The notes beneath the pieces are model-generated. The model saw nothing but the letters and a program-made list of their open reading frames with translations, was not told where the DNA came from and searched no databases. A DNA stretch of 64,000 nt from Tomocerus qinae (Eukaryota; Arthropoda; Collembola; Entomobryomorpha; Tomoceridae), in assembly GCA_020055645.1 (NCBI GenBank), contig CM034546.1, positions 107,016,875 through 107,080,874 on the forward strand, in the 5' to 3' direction. Both the position numbers and the translations under genes were made by a program. The stretch's first letter is position 1. Every line of letters begins with the position of its first letter. Shown piece after piece: positions 1 to 12,100 of the stretch.

Positions 1-149
1 TGGAGAATGGAAGCTTTTTGTCTGTTTACAATATCCTGTTACTTATCCTGTTATTTTGTTATGCGTTATCTAAATCCCCTTTCTATATCTATGAACAGAA
101 CATCCAAATTTTTCGGATCTTTCTGAAGCATTACACGAAACAATTACCC

Positions 150-340
150 ACCGGAAAAGTTCAACTAGGCCAGACTATAGAATTTTCGCTAGAAGAAGAT
201 ATCTTACATTATAAACGGAAGAAACATGGAATAGTCTACTGGAAATGTTCTTAGGCTATACGGGATAAATGTAAGGCCTACTATTTTCTTTGACCGGCCC
301 GAGCATTCTTGTGTTTGTTATTGACAGAATTCATTTTAGT
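150..340 (+). pseudogene. Decayed FLYWCH-type zinc-finger fragment
   Basis: An open frame entering from the left edge (about position 3 to 254) ends in a segment resembling the FLYWCH zinc-finger core: a Lys-rich strand, then Y-W-K-C-S. It is cut by TAG at 252-254. The same frame continues past the stop with I-R-D-K-C-K-A, as expected after the YWxC motif, and a +1 frame shift then gives R-P-E-H-S-C, like the final His/Cys part of the fold. A stop plus a shift indicates decay. FLYWCH domains are common in arthropod transposon-derived genes. The frame upstream is hydrophobic and not recognisable. It could be chance similarity; a profile search would decide. Confidence 0.33.
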
Positions 341-834
341 CGTTATTACTATACCTTGATATGTCATTTACCTTGAATACCTTAATTTTTACTTTTGTTC
401 TACACCCTAATAATGCTGCTCCTGGCATAATTTCAGGTCAGGTATTTGTGTAGCTGTACTTACAATTTACACTGCTACTAATACAACGACATTGAGATTG
501 AGCAGTGTTAGTGTTGTGTAACTTCAGTATACTCATTTCGTGTTATGCTATGTATTAGTAAAGGTGTATATGAATATTTATTGCTCCGCAATTACCTATA
601 GATTGTGTTTAAAAGTACTTGCAATAATAAAATTCTAGTTTTCTACACTAAACCTTTAACGCGATAGCATATTATTCTTTCATTTCTATTGTTTTTGTCT
701 TTACATAACATGTTGATAAACTCATATTAAATGTAGATGATACACTGCCTCTTGTGTAACAAAAGCAATAAGGTAGTAGCGAGAGAAAGTTAAAATTACA
801 CAATGAAAACTGAAATCCCTAGTTTATTTGCCGC
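341..834. other. Intergenic, no gene seen
   Basis: AT-rich sequence with no exon-like reading frame. I see nothing beyond the upstream region of the next gene. Confidence 0.5.
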
Positions 835-841
835 TATATAA
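835..841 (+). promoter_or_regulatory. TATA box of the 685-aa secreted-protein gene
   Basis: TATATAA lies 136-142 bases before the ATG at 977, leaving room for a short 5' leader. A polypyrimidine-AG (tttttgcag) at about 905-913 could be the acceptor of a 5'-UTR intron. Confidence 0.4.
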
Positions 842-976
842 CAGAACAATTGATTTCATGCATTCAAGGACAAGGATTTTATTTTCCCAAATTTTCGATT
901 TCATTTTTGCAGGTTAGAAATTGTTAATGTAACAGAGCATTTCTCCTCCGAGGCGACTCTAGTACCTTTTAGTATC

Positions 977-3619
977 ATGTCGTGGTTTATAGATCTCTTT
1001 CATTTTAATAAAATAGTATTTTCAGCAATACTCCTTTTTCTAATAGCCCGAGCTAAAAGTGAACCGGGGTGGTTAAAAGTTTGTAATCCTGAACAATATT
1101 CATCATACCGGAATTATGAAGTTGGGGCTGAGAATTGTCCAAATGGGGTGTGGTTACCGAAAGCATCTTCATTGGGTTGCATTTGCGTGAATGGCCTGTA
1201 TGCGATTTTGTTTTTTATTATCTATTTTAAGAAATGCAAACACCACTTAAAAAGTAACCATAACCAGTTAAATGTTCAAAGTTTACTAACAATAGATTTT
1301 GTTTTTGCAGATGGGTACTAACAAATGATTGGTGTGATGAAAATTATCAGCTTGTATACGGCAACGGTCATTGTTTTAATGTGGAGAATCAGGCAAGTGT
1401 GTGTGGATGTAGAATAATAGTTTAATTAGCCCATATATATATATGAATGTTTTGATAAGATAGAATAGTTAAAGTAATATGCGGGTTGATTGTCTATTTA
1501 AATTCTAGGTTAGAAAAGTATCTTATTTGGGAAGTACAGAAAATGCATTTGAACCCAAAGACTACATTGCCAATTCTCACGCCCATGTTTTCCATGCATT
1601 TAATGGAAGCAAATCTCTCTCTAATGATGTCAGATTTTTCGACAAAGGACTAACCGTTTTAAGAATTAACCCACAAAGCGATCTTAAGTTGCAGTGGGTA
1701 ACACAGCAAAAAGGTGTAGCAGATTCAGTTTGCTTAAAAGCATACGGAAAAGAGAAGGATTCAGATGAAGGAAGTGAGTCTGTGACTATTTTTACCACCT
1801 CGGCTCCAGCAGATGACATTGAAATCAAAGACAAATGCACTGATGATGCAGGATCGTCGGAATATATTTCAAAAGCAGTTATTGCTCTAAAGCCAGGAAA
1901 ATTGATTTCAGTCAGAAGTAAGTTAATTTTTCTATTACAAAATTTGCAATCCTAATTTTTTTATCATTTGGTTGTGCCAATTCTCTCTAACGTTTCTTTC
2001 TATTTTGAAATAGACGGTATAATTATTGACTCCTCTGAGGAATGCTATACAACTTGTGAGAGTCGAACTTCTCATGAGAGGGTGAAAAGAGGGTCAAGAC
2101 GTCATAAGCATAAAAAGCCTTCACCTACATTGGGAAGAGCTGCGACTGCTACCAATTCCACCAGATTACATAGAATCCTCATCGACTTTCCGGCAAAACC
2201 AGATCCAGGTCGTGAACGTGCTAACGGAACTATTTGCAATTTAGGATTGGTGAATTTGAAGAATAAATCTAGTGATAATAACGAAACAATGCAAATTGCA
2301 AATGAAGAGACTAGGCGAGCGCTGAAAATCGAACTGAATAAGATTCTGAATGGGGGAACAGCTCCTAAACTAGACAGTTCTACAGTAGCTGGGAAACACT
2401 GGTTATTACTTCAACATGTTAAAAAGGTTTTTCTCACTGTCTGCCCACCCGAGGAAGTCCCTCCTTTCCTTGTCAATTCTTTAATGAGACTTTTCAGATA
2501 CATTTTCATTCATACGAGGGATGGCAATCCTTATGGAATGCATTTTGAAGATCAGTCACAGGATACAAGAATTAAAGACGCATTGGTACAATGTGCCGAC
2601 GGAGCAAAACCCTTTAATTTTTACTACGAAACCATCAAGTACAAAAACGAATGCAGATTAGATGCTAGTTATTTTTTCGAAGAGATAGACGATCCATCCA
2701 AACCCGGGACAAAAATACAGCAACAAAAGTGGAATAATGTTACATTATGCAAATGTGTTCAAGAGGTATAGCAAAATATTATCACATGTCATTATGTTAT
2801 AAAGTTCACAGCTGATTTTCATAAGTATTAATATATAGGTAATGTAATTTAATTCTTACAGCTGGGTATTGTGAATTTTACTTACCCAATACTCTACAGA
2901 AACAACACTGGTATGATTGCTGCCGATACTCATATTGTCAATGTGACTGGACCTCTTCTTATTCTTCCTGAGAAACAAAGACATTTGATACTAGGAAAAA
3001 ATTTCACAGTGGGAAAACACGATTTTATTGTAGAAACAATTTGGAAAATGATCAATTTTGCTCATTTTTATTGCTCGCGGCAATTCGAAGCTATTCCACA
3101 GGACCATTCTGCTCTTTTTGATAAACTGGAATCCTTCTTCAACACAGATATAATTTACAGATGGTTAGTATGAAAGTCTAAGAAGGCAATTAGTCCGTGT
3201 TCACTTAACATTTTATTTTGTAATTCAGGACCCACCCTGGAAGTAAGAGTGCAGCCCTTTGGAAGGCCTTCTACAATACTTACAACTTGGAAAAGTTTGT
3301 CAACTCCATGGATGCTTGCATTGCGGGGGCCAAAGAAATGTCTGACTATCCAAAATGGTTAACTCGTCCTACAAAACAAACTCGAACGTAAGTTTGTAAT
3401 AATATCATCATTATATAGCTAAGCTATATATTTACTGTTCACTTGACTTTTTTGAGGTGAAAATAATGTTATTGTGTCATTTGCAGGAAAAGAGAGGCAG
3501 AAAATCCTGTTTTATGGGATGGTAATGGATTTTGTATGCGAGATCAATGGGAACCCCTTGATCATTTAGCTCTTGATGTACCAAATGAGTGCAGGGAAGG
3601 CAGAACTGTATTCAGATGA
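977..3619 (+). CDS. Unrecognised secreted protein, 7 exons, 685 aa
   Basis: Exons by splice sites and phase: 977-1197, 1311-1392, 1509-1917, 2014-2765, 2862-3163, 3229-3387, 3487-3619; the sum is 2058 nt, giving 685 aa. The N-terminus is a signal peptide or signal anchor (hydrophobic about residues 11-24, cleavage probably near A-K-S/E-P-G). A Cys-rich segment follows in exons 1-2 (six Cys within about 70 residues). A basic cluster with K-R at 262-263 and another K-R at 643-644 look like proprotein-convertase sites, which would give a large middle chain. Several N-x-S/T sequons (NFT, NNT, NVT) suggest glycosylation. Intron 2 has a GC donor (CAG/GCAAGT). I do not recognise the family. A TATA box and polyA signal frame the gene. 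Structure confidence is good; function is unknown. Confidence 0.78.
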
Positions 3620-3656
3620 TTGTCGTAATTAAATGACTACAGATTCAAATGCAGAT

Positions 3657-3662
3657 AATAAA
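3657..3662 (+). other. Polyadenylation signal (AATAAA)
   Basis: AATAAA lies 38 bases after the stop of the 685-aa secreted-protein gene. Confidence 0.6.
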
Positions 3663-4686
3663 ATTGTTTTTGTGCATTGTAATCAATATGTGAATTGTGA
3701 CTCGGGATTGATTTGTTCAATACTGTCAATGAGTCATGAGGGTTATGAAAAACTTTTTTAGGTTGTAGGAAGAAAATTTTTTAACTAGCTATACTATATC
3801 ATCGAATACCACTTATCGCACCAACATGTAATGCATGAATGTGTATAATCACTGTTTTTGTATACCTTTTATGGCTTTATTAATATTTCTCCTCTTAACC
3901 AGATTCATAATCAACCTGTAAGATAATTTAGCATTAAAAATATTTCACCCCTAAACCTAGCGTGAAAAATCTGCACATTTCTTGCTCCCTACTTTCTTTT
4001 ATTTGGTTCCATTTTATATATGTAGCTTGAAATTGTGGAGTTCAGCCTTCGTTCTATCATATAGACATCTCATGATACCCTCATACTCATTAACTCATAA
4101 TATTAAAATGTCACAAAATCAATGATGACGCTGGATAATGGAGCACATTAAAAATAGTTTCCTTTACAGGTTTATTGAACTTTAGCTGTCTGACGCATTT
4201 ACAGTAAGCATTAACTATTAAATTAAGTAATTTGCATCATCATAAGTCTCAATACCGATATTGACTCTCCAAACCTCTTCCTATGCAAAATACAAAAGTA
4301 CAATATTCTAACGATAATAAATCGTTTCTTAATAAACGTTTGCTTCAATATGGTTTGACGATCTAAGATCTTATTTTGCATTCGTATTTTCTGCTGAACG
4401 ACCAAATTACAATATTCAGAAATGGAAATTTTTCTTCATTCCATAAGCTTCATTCAAATTTCAATCGCTTTGTAAATGGCACTGTCAATTGATCCCCACC
4501 CTACCAAAAGTATACAATGTATACACGCAGTAAAATATTTTATTTCCTTTATGAGTTCCTTAAGCATGTAAACGAATGTAAATTTGTCTCTAAAATAACT
4601 CAAAACTATAGACAATTGAATTCATAGATATTCCGACAGTCCAGCATAATATACAGAGCAGTTGGTCACACTGAATTTACTCAAAA
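3663..4686. other. Intergenic, no gene seen
   Basis: AT-rich, with only short unsupported frames. The last 50 bases include a weak TATA-like stretch (about 4647-4655) that could serve the gene starting at 4687. Confidence 0.5.
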
Positions 4687-5902
4687 ATGAAAAGCTCTCA
4701 TTTCACACAGCTGTTAGTAGTATTTTTGGCAATAGTTTTGAATTACAATATGGTATCTACCAGACGTGGCCATCGGGGCGGGGGCCATAGTCGAGTTGGA
4801 CATAATAGACAAAGCCATCATCGTCCTTCTTCTTATAGCAGCAGCAGCCACAGTAGTATTTCTCATCGACGAAATTTTCCTTCAAGCAGAAGTGGTGAGC
4901 TTTTAAATTACATACCAAATAACATTCTCAATTATTGTACCCTAAAAATAGTATTGATTCTGGAGTAAACTCTATTGCTACAATTTTCTATGGAATGTCA
5001 TGTACAGAGAAGGAATGAGTTGAAATTAAAGTTGAATTGTGTAATATATGTGATATTGGTTTGGTTAACCTACAGATCATAGTTTCCATCATAATGCTGC
5101 TCCAAATAGGATTTCCGGGATTGGAAGATCTCGTTACCCCAAACATCCGTTTGGTAACCGACTGAACTCAAGGAAGCCTCTTTTGTCTAACTTAAGGCAT
5201 TCATCAAAATCATTTCACCGTAATAATTCTCACAGATCCTTCTATTTTACTGTTACAATTTCTAGATTCTTCAGCAATACTATTGCATGACCCGTTGAAA
5301 TTTCTTTAACACAATCTATTATTTAAATTATTTTAGGTGTAAACAATAATCAAATTCTGGATTCCTCGGTCCATATTCACAATAGAAACCGAAACAAGCA
5401 CATCTCTTCAAAATCACTCAGTATTTCTCCAACCATCAATTCTGTGTCCTACAATAATCCTATCGTTGGTGGAGTTGGAGGAATCGGAGTTGGAGGAATT
5501 GGAGTTGGAGAATTTGGGGTTGGGGGAATTGGAGGTATTGTTCCATATTCTGTAAACGCTATTCCCACAGTTGCTGTGGGTCTCCCTCCGACCATAGTAA
5601 ATATTCAACCCGGTTTTGACAATACACCTCCATTCATAAATGACCCATTCCCTCCCGTTGTAAACAATCCACCTCCGTATCCTGTGGGCTCACCTTACCT
5701 TAATACTCCTCCAAACCTATATCGACCACGCTGCTACGAAGAATTGCGCCAAATTACTGACGAAGGGCAAGAAGTTATAATATTAACATTTTATTATCTT
5801 GACGAATTATATCTCCACAATCTTAATAATTACCCCCGAAGTTCAAACAAGGAATTTGAAGGCACTTATCCATGTTATTATTATGAACCAAATATTCGAT
5901 AA
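4687..5902 (+). CDS. Secreted low-complexity protein (His/Ser-rich, Gly-Val repeats, Pro-rich), 305 aa
   Basis: Exon 1 is 4687-4894 (donor GTGAGC, phase 1). Exon 2 runs 5076 to about 5219. Exon 3 is 5337-5902. The exon 2 donor is uncertain: C/GTAATA at 5220 keeps the frame, and an in-frame G/GTAACC near 5154 is an alternative. The protein starts with a signal peptide (about 25 residues). An Arg/Gly/His/Ser-rich basic segment follows, then a short G-V-G-G-I repeat tract (5462-5540), then a Pro/Asn-rich stretch. It ends in a more ordinary Tyr-rich tail of about 65 residues with two Cys, which may be the only folded part. The composition suggests an extracellular structural protein (cuticle, secretion or coating), by inference only. 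The polyA signal AATAAA is at 6220-6225. Confidence 0.68.
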
Positions 5903-6531
5903 CCCGGTAGCGATTGTATCAACATGTACTATATCTAGTATAATGTTCTATGCACGATACTAATTGCTATAGACAGTCGACAATTAAATACTCATTATCG
6001 TTGACTTAAGAAACTGTGAATTAGTATTAAACTTAATTAGTAGTTCTAAGACATACGAATTTTGAAATTAATTGTAGTATTAATTTTGTGACACTTTTGT
6101 GACTTGTAGTCGTAGTACATAATATGAATTTACATTAGTATTGAATAATGTTTTAATTTGAAAGATATTTTTCTAATTTCTTTCTAGATACATATGTAAG
6201 TAAGCATATAGTGAGCTAAAATAAATCATAAAATATAAATTGTAACGGACATTGAAAATGGTACCTGAATAAACTAGATTAAATGCTTTTGTTTTACAAA
6301 CATCCAATATACGTAATATATTAGAATTCATGTCATTCTAAGTGAATCTTGAGTACTATCTTATATTTAGTTTCTTTGTGAATCAAGTATTACTAAGTTA
6401 AACTATAAGGAAGTAAATATGTACCTACTCAATTTACACTTGCGATAAGGATAGAACTTGCGTAAAATGAAGAAGAATAAGAATATAGAATGCTAGTATA
6501 CTTTTATTATGCATTAAGTAGCTTTAATTGC
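5903..6531. other. Intergenic / 3'UTR
   Basis: AATAAA at 6220-6225 is the likely polyA signal of the gene ending at 5902. The rest is AT-rich with no coding signal. Confidence 0.45.
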
Positions 6532-6539
6532 ATGCCTAA

Positions 6540-6857
6540 CAGACATGGCACTTGAAATATTTCGCTTGAAATAAATACGTGAAATTTTTGAAATATTTCG
6601 CGAAATATTTCACTAACGCTTTCCTTGAAAAATGAAATATTTGAAATAAATGAAATAAATAGGGTACATGGCATTTATTTCAATTTATTTCAATTTATTT
6701 CAAGTGAAATAAATTAACTGCGCATGTCTATACACATGCGCGTTTAATTTATTTCATTTATTTCAAAAATTTCATTTATTTCATTTTTCGCGAAATATTT
6801 CAAATATTTCACTTTTCAAGAAATATTTCCTGAAAAATGAAATAAATGCCATGTCTG
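6540..6857. mobile_element. hAT-type MITE, 318 bp, with 8-bp target duplication
   Basis: The element starts CAGACATGGCA and ends TGCCATGTCTG, an exact 11-bp terminal inverted repeat. It is flanked on both sides by ATGCCTAA (6532-6539 and 6858-6865), a perfect 8-bp direct repeat. An 8-bp duplication with CA..TG ends is typical of the hAT superfamily. The interior has no coding capacity. It is built from short palindromic words (variants of GAAATATTTC and TTTATTTCA) arranged so that the left and right halves are largely complementary, with the centre near GCGCATGTCTATACACATGCGC (6720-6742), so the whole element could form a long hairpin. Confidence 0.88.
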
Positions 6858-7133
6858 ATGCCTAATCATTTCTGCTATCTAATCTGAAGTAAATGTAGCC
6901 CCCTCATAGTTAATTCAACACACAGTGGTTACGCAGTACCTACAGATACAAATTAGGCAATCCGATCACATATATGATGCAGGTGTACACTAACTAAATT
7001 GACTTAGTCACTGTAACAAAAGGTCCTTCTTTGTATTAGACACCATGCGCAGCATCTGACAAGAATTTTATGGAGTTAAGAACCTATAATAGAGATAAGA
7101 TAAGAATAAGTTATATTTCTGAGTATATAAAGT

Positions 7134-7142
7134 CGATTGTTT
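7134..7142 (+). promoter_or_regulatory. TATA box of the putative prohormone gene
   Basis: TATATAAAG lies about 225 bases upstream of the ATG at 7366. The long leader could contain a 5'-UTR intron. Confidence 0.5.
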
Positions 7143-7365
7143 GTACCAATAGCTGCTACTCAACCAATAACTTCACAAAAAACAAGACTCAAGGCAATTT
7201 TACAATTGAGTTGTAGTTGCAACGAATGCTAACTATAACGCATTTTCGGTGTTGGTCTTATTTGTTAACTCTTAACACATATTATTTCAGTTATAGCAGT
7301 TTCATATGCTTTAATTTACTTTTTAAAGAAAGTTTACACGCAAGTTTTTAAATACAAGTTACATA

Positions 7366-7929
7366 ATGTACTCTTACACATTTCGTCTTTGTTTCGCAAT
7401 TATTGTTACTTTGTTAGTTTGTACAGATTTAATATTTGCTAGCTCCCTACCCCTCCAAGAAAATGGTAGTGATAAAACCAGTCAAGATCAAGGTAATAAA
7501 GCCAAATATTTTTTATACTTTCAGTTTGTAATTTACCATAGTATATTATGAGTAGATATTTTGAATTGTAGATTTACGCTCAGTTGGCTCAAAACTGTCA
7601 GCATTCAAACGAGAACGATTAGCTAAAAGAATTAAGCGAGGCGATTTGGAAGAGCATGGCGTTTTTGCATATGGACCCAATGAGGAATCTTTTAAGTTAT
7701 CACGTAACGACATTTTCTTTCTTGATATTGTATCTTCGTGAATTTAAGTCATTAGGTTAAGCTATATTCAATGGTATTGGATATTTAGTGCTCAGTACTT
7801 TCGTTTATTCTTTTCTTCCTCTGTACCCTACAAAAATCAAATTGAATTTATGAATTAATTTTTATTTATGCAGAACAAGCTCATGCATTAGAAGAGTTGA
7901 CCAGAAAAATGATGAATAAAGGACTCTAG
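7366..7929 (+). CDS. Putative neuropeptide/prohormone precursor, 104 aa
   Basis: Three exons: 7366-7492, 7572-7703, 7874-7929 (both introns phase 1; total 315 nt). Residues 1 to about 26 form a clear signal peptide ending L-I-F-A. A short acidic/polar spacer follows, then a dense run of dibasic sites: K-R at 55-56, 61-62 and 64-65. The last would release a C-terminal peptide of about 39 residues (66-104) that begins G-D-L-E-E-H, has no Cys, and looks helical in its second half; it contains an R-K at 97-98. This is the layout of a small peptide-hormone precursor. I cannot match it to a named family, and the C-terminal G-L is not a standard amidation signal. TATA is at 7134; the polyA signal AATAAA is at 7995-8000. 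It could instead be a small secreted protein with a basic linker. Confidence 0.7.
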
Positions 7930-7994
7930 ACTCTGAATGAACTGTAATCTAAAATGAAACATCTCAAAACGTTATGTTAAATATTGTCTGGTTA

Positions 7995-8000
7995 AATAAA
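7995..8000 (+). other. Polyadenylation signal (AATAAA)
   Basis: AATAAA lies 66 bases after the stop of the putative prohormone gene. Confidence 0.55.
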
Positions 8001-9106
8001 ATGGTTTGAATGCTAAACAAATACCCTAGCAAAGTTACAAACGATATTAGTCACTATAAGCATATTCCATCATAAAATTTGGTCTTACGCATAATATAAT
8101 ATTAGTTTTTGAGCTGTTACCAATTGTAAAACAAAAACATAGTAGAAAACATTGAGCCAATGTATAATATGTAACAAAATATATAACAGTCACACCTTAT
8201 AAGGTGTACTACCATCAGCTTTGGTGTTCTACCGTATTTGATACAAGTTTTTGTACATAATTTACTTCGAATTTACTTACAGGCAAATTATAAAAATTCA
8301 TTATATGTATGTACATACTATTGCATGGGCATGTAGTATTAGGCTTTTCTATTATATAAACTGCTTAACAGTCTTATAAAGAATTTCCATCATAATTTGT
8401 ATTTTATAATATTTTAATTTAAAAATAGGAGCTATGTACCAATTAGGCTGGATTCTTTAGCTATTTATACATATTATTGGTAGCAGAGCTGATGACGCAC
8501 ATTGCTGAATGCTTCCCAAATTGTTCTTAAACCGCGTTAGGAAAGTTCAGCCTACACATATTTCGAGGATATTGAAATGAGCATTGAAGTAAAACACCTA
8601 CGCGGAGGAGGCAAGTATATTTCTTAGAGAAATACTAAAATTAGATATAAATTCTAGGAAATTGCCTTCGGGCTTAGTGATACCTAAAGTTGAATAGCTT
8701 TCGAGGAAAATGATGTTCAATGGCAATGCACTACTTAGTCTTTAAAAAGTAAAGTTACATGCATACTCATACCCAATAATAATATTTGAACTTATTTGGG
8801 AATGCTAATCGCATATCTATACCATTAAATGAGTACTGAACATAAGAATATTCATATACCTTACGTTTGCACATATGAAAATATATGAAATCTTAACCTG
8901 TCATTGTTAGCAGCTAATAAAACGTGAACTTATCATTGGAAAGGCTCTGCTCTTTCGTAGACCAAAACTATTGTCGTATTGAATGGTATTCATGCAATCG
9001 TTTGAATTTCACTTATACATAAACTGAAAAACTAAACTTTTATTAGTTTAACCGATCATTTCAATTTATAGAACTTCTAAGACTTCATATTTAAAATTTT
9101 TTGAAA
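8001..9106. other. Intergenic, no gene seen
   Basis: AT-rich, no exon-like frame and no repeat structure recognised. It must hold the promoter of the protease-homolog gene, but I see no clear TATA box. Confidence 0.45.
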
Positions 9107-12100
9107 ATGATACTTCTACTTGTGATATTACTTGTAATCTGTGACAGCCATGTGGATGCTAACCGAAGATACATAGGTGAGAATTTACGAGTCCTTGGTG
9201 GATACAAATACTTCATAATAATTACACATTATGGTTTTTTTTAGTTTTTTGTTGTTTATGACGAGTGACTGGTCAAGGTTACTATTTAGCTACCTAAGTA
9301 TTTTAACTACATTTAAAATTTGGGTTTAAATTGTTATTCCAGTTCAGAGTAGACCATCACCTTTTAAATTGCAAAATAATTTCCACCCATCACATTTCAC
9401 TTATGGAGGCCGTGGTTGGGGAAATAAAGGCTTTGTGAACAGTGGTTGGGGCAATCATGTTTTTGGGAACAGTGGTTGGAGAAATAACGGTGGTAGTTTT
9501 AATAATTTCGGAAACTGGAGGAATAATGGTTATGGCACTTGGAGCGGTGGCAATGGCGGCTTGGGACATTTAGGGAATGTATTAATTGGAAATCACGGAT
9601 TTAATGTACCCAAGATCATTGTAGTAAGACCAGGTCCATTCGGTGAAACCGAACACGAAGAACATGAACAAATAATTGATGTAAAAGTTCCACCTCCCAA
9701 ACCAAACGTGATTCCTAAGGAAGAATCAAAACCGACAGTAATTCCTGAAAAAGATTCTGAGCCACAGCCTCATCCCGCTGAAACCGATGTAAATAATAAT
9801 CAACAGCTTCAAGAAGAAGGTCAAGGTGAAACAGAAGCAGTGGTCGAAATTCCCGATTCGGCCAATCAAGAACAATTTAATAAACAAAATGACAATTTTG
9901 GAGATACTTCAGAGACAGAGAATAATGCGGCGGAAGTTAATAGTCAAGAAGGGAATAATAGTGAAAGTTCTGAAAATAATGGCAACTTGGATGAAAATAC
10001 AGCAGCAGAAGTTTCAGACAATGTAACTGACGAAAACAAAGAAACTGACTTGAAGAATGAAGACCATGACTCAGAATCGGTGGATGAAAATGAATCATAT
10101 CCAGATCTAACTGGATTATTTGATGTTCGTAATAACTTTAAGGTTGGAAATAAAAAAAATAAGACCATCAATTCCGAATTTAGTTTTAATGCTGTAAGAA
10201 GAAGCGATAGTCTTTGTGGCATTCCTGTAACAACCCAGAGGGAAGAAATAGACAAAGCGACCTTACATCCTTGGCTGGTAAACTTTAATACAGATAAAGC
10301 AGAAATTTATTATTAATTAATCTGCTTATCAACACATTTAAAAAAATATTTGCAATGAAAATTTTATTAGGTGACTTTAGGTCAGGAGAAAAACTCAACA
10401 TTTTCTTTCCTTTGTGGAGGATCTTTAATAGCTCCAGATTTAGTACTTTCATCTGCTCATTGTTTTCATAACGAGTAAGTTCTCATTTTGTACTAATGTA
10501 CTTTATTCAACGATATTTTAAGAAAGTTAAATTCGTCGGGTTAATTACAGAATCATTAATAAAACTATACTTTACAGGGTACCCACTGTAGCAAAAATTG
10601 GCAACGAATATATACCTATAGTGCAAACTGTTGTTCATGGAGAATACAACATTAGTCAAGCCTATAATAATATTGCTTTAATCAAATTATCACGACCTAT
10701 GAATAGTACAGTTGAAGTTTGTCTCCCGAATCAGAATACTTTCTCTGGAGATAAAAATGGAGTGGAGGCTTCAGCATTGGAATGGAAAAGGGGCAGTGCA
10801 AGTATGATTGATTATTAAATCCTTTAGATAATGGAGACTTTAGCATCAAATGATCATTAATGACATTAGGAATGCTTTAGGACTACATTTATTGCATTTT
10901 TAGCTCGCCTGAGTAAGCGAGCTTATAGAACCGCACAGTCTGTCCGTCCGTCCGTCCGTCCGTCCGTCCGTCGGTCCGTCCGTCCGTACCCACGATAACT
11001 TTCGAAAGCAATGACGGATATAGACCAAACTTGGCAAAAACAATGCCTATGGACCACTGACGATCCCTATTGATTTTGGGGTAAATCGGTCCATAGGTTG
11101 CTGAGATACCGCGCGCTCACTTTGTCTTCATTTTGATAGTTAAAGTGAAAAATGGGCATTGAAAATTGTAATACCGTTTCCTATATATTGTTAGCGGGAT
11201 AGTATAAACTATATCATGCCGCTTCTACTAAAACTGAAATTATATAGTAAAATAACAAAACTGGAAAATTACCTTTAAAAGTAAAATAACGAATCTGTTT
11301 CAAGTTTGTCTTGATTTTAACAGTCAGTATTAATATATTTTCATTATGTATTGATTTTGATGGTCAACATTAATCAATTTTGATTTTCTGTTGATTTTGA
11401 CAGTCAACATTAATCAATTTTGATTTTCTGTTGATTTTGACAGTCAAAATTAATCAATTTTGATTTTCTGTTGATTTTCATAGTAAACATTTTTCAAATT
11501 TGATTTTCTGCTGATTTTCATATTCAAAATTATCAATTTTGATTTTCTGTTAATTTTCATATTCACAATTAATCAATTTTGATTTTCTGTTAATTTTCAT
11601 ATTCACAATTAATCAATTTTGATTTTCTGTTAATTTTCATAGTCAACATTAATTAACTTTGATTTTCTGTTGATTTTCATAGTCAACATTAATCAATTTT
11701 GATTTTCTGTTGATTTTCATAGTCAACATTAATCAATTTTGATTTTCTGTTGATTTTCATAGTCAACATTAATCAATTTTGATTTTCTGTTGATTTTCAT
11801 AGTCAACATTAATCAATTTTGATTTTCTGTTTATTTTTATGGTCAACATTAATCAATTTTGATTTTCTGTTGATTTTCATAGTCAACATTAATCAATTTT
11901 GATTTTTTGTTGATTTTTATGGTCAACATTAATCAATTTTGATTTTCTGTTGATTTTCATAGTCAACATTAATCAATTTTTATTTTTTGTTGATTTTTAT
12001 GGTCAACATTAATCAATTTTGATTTTCTGTTGATTTTCATAGTCAACATTAATCAATTTTGATTTTTTGTTGATTTTTCAAATAATATAGCTTCGTTTCC

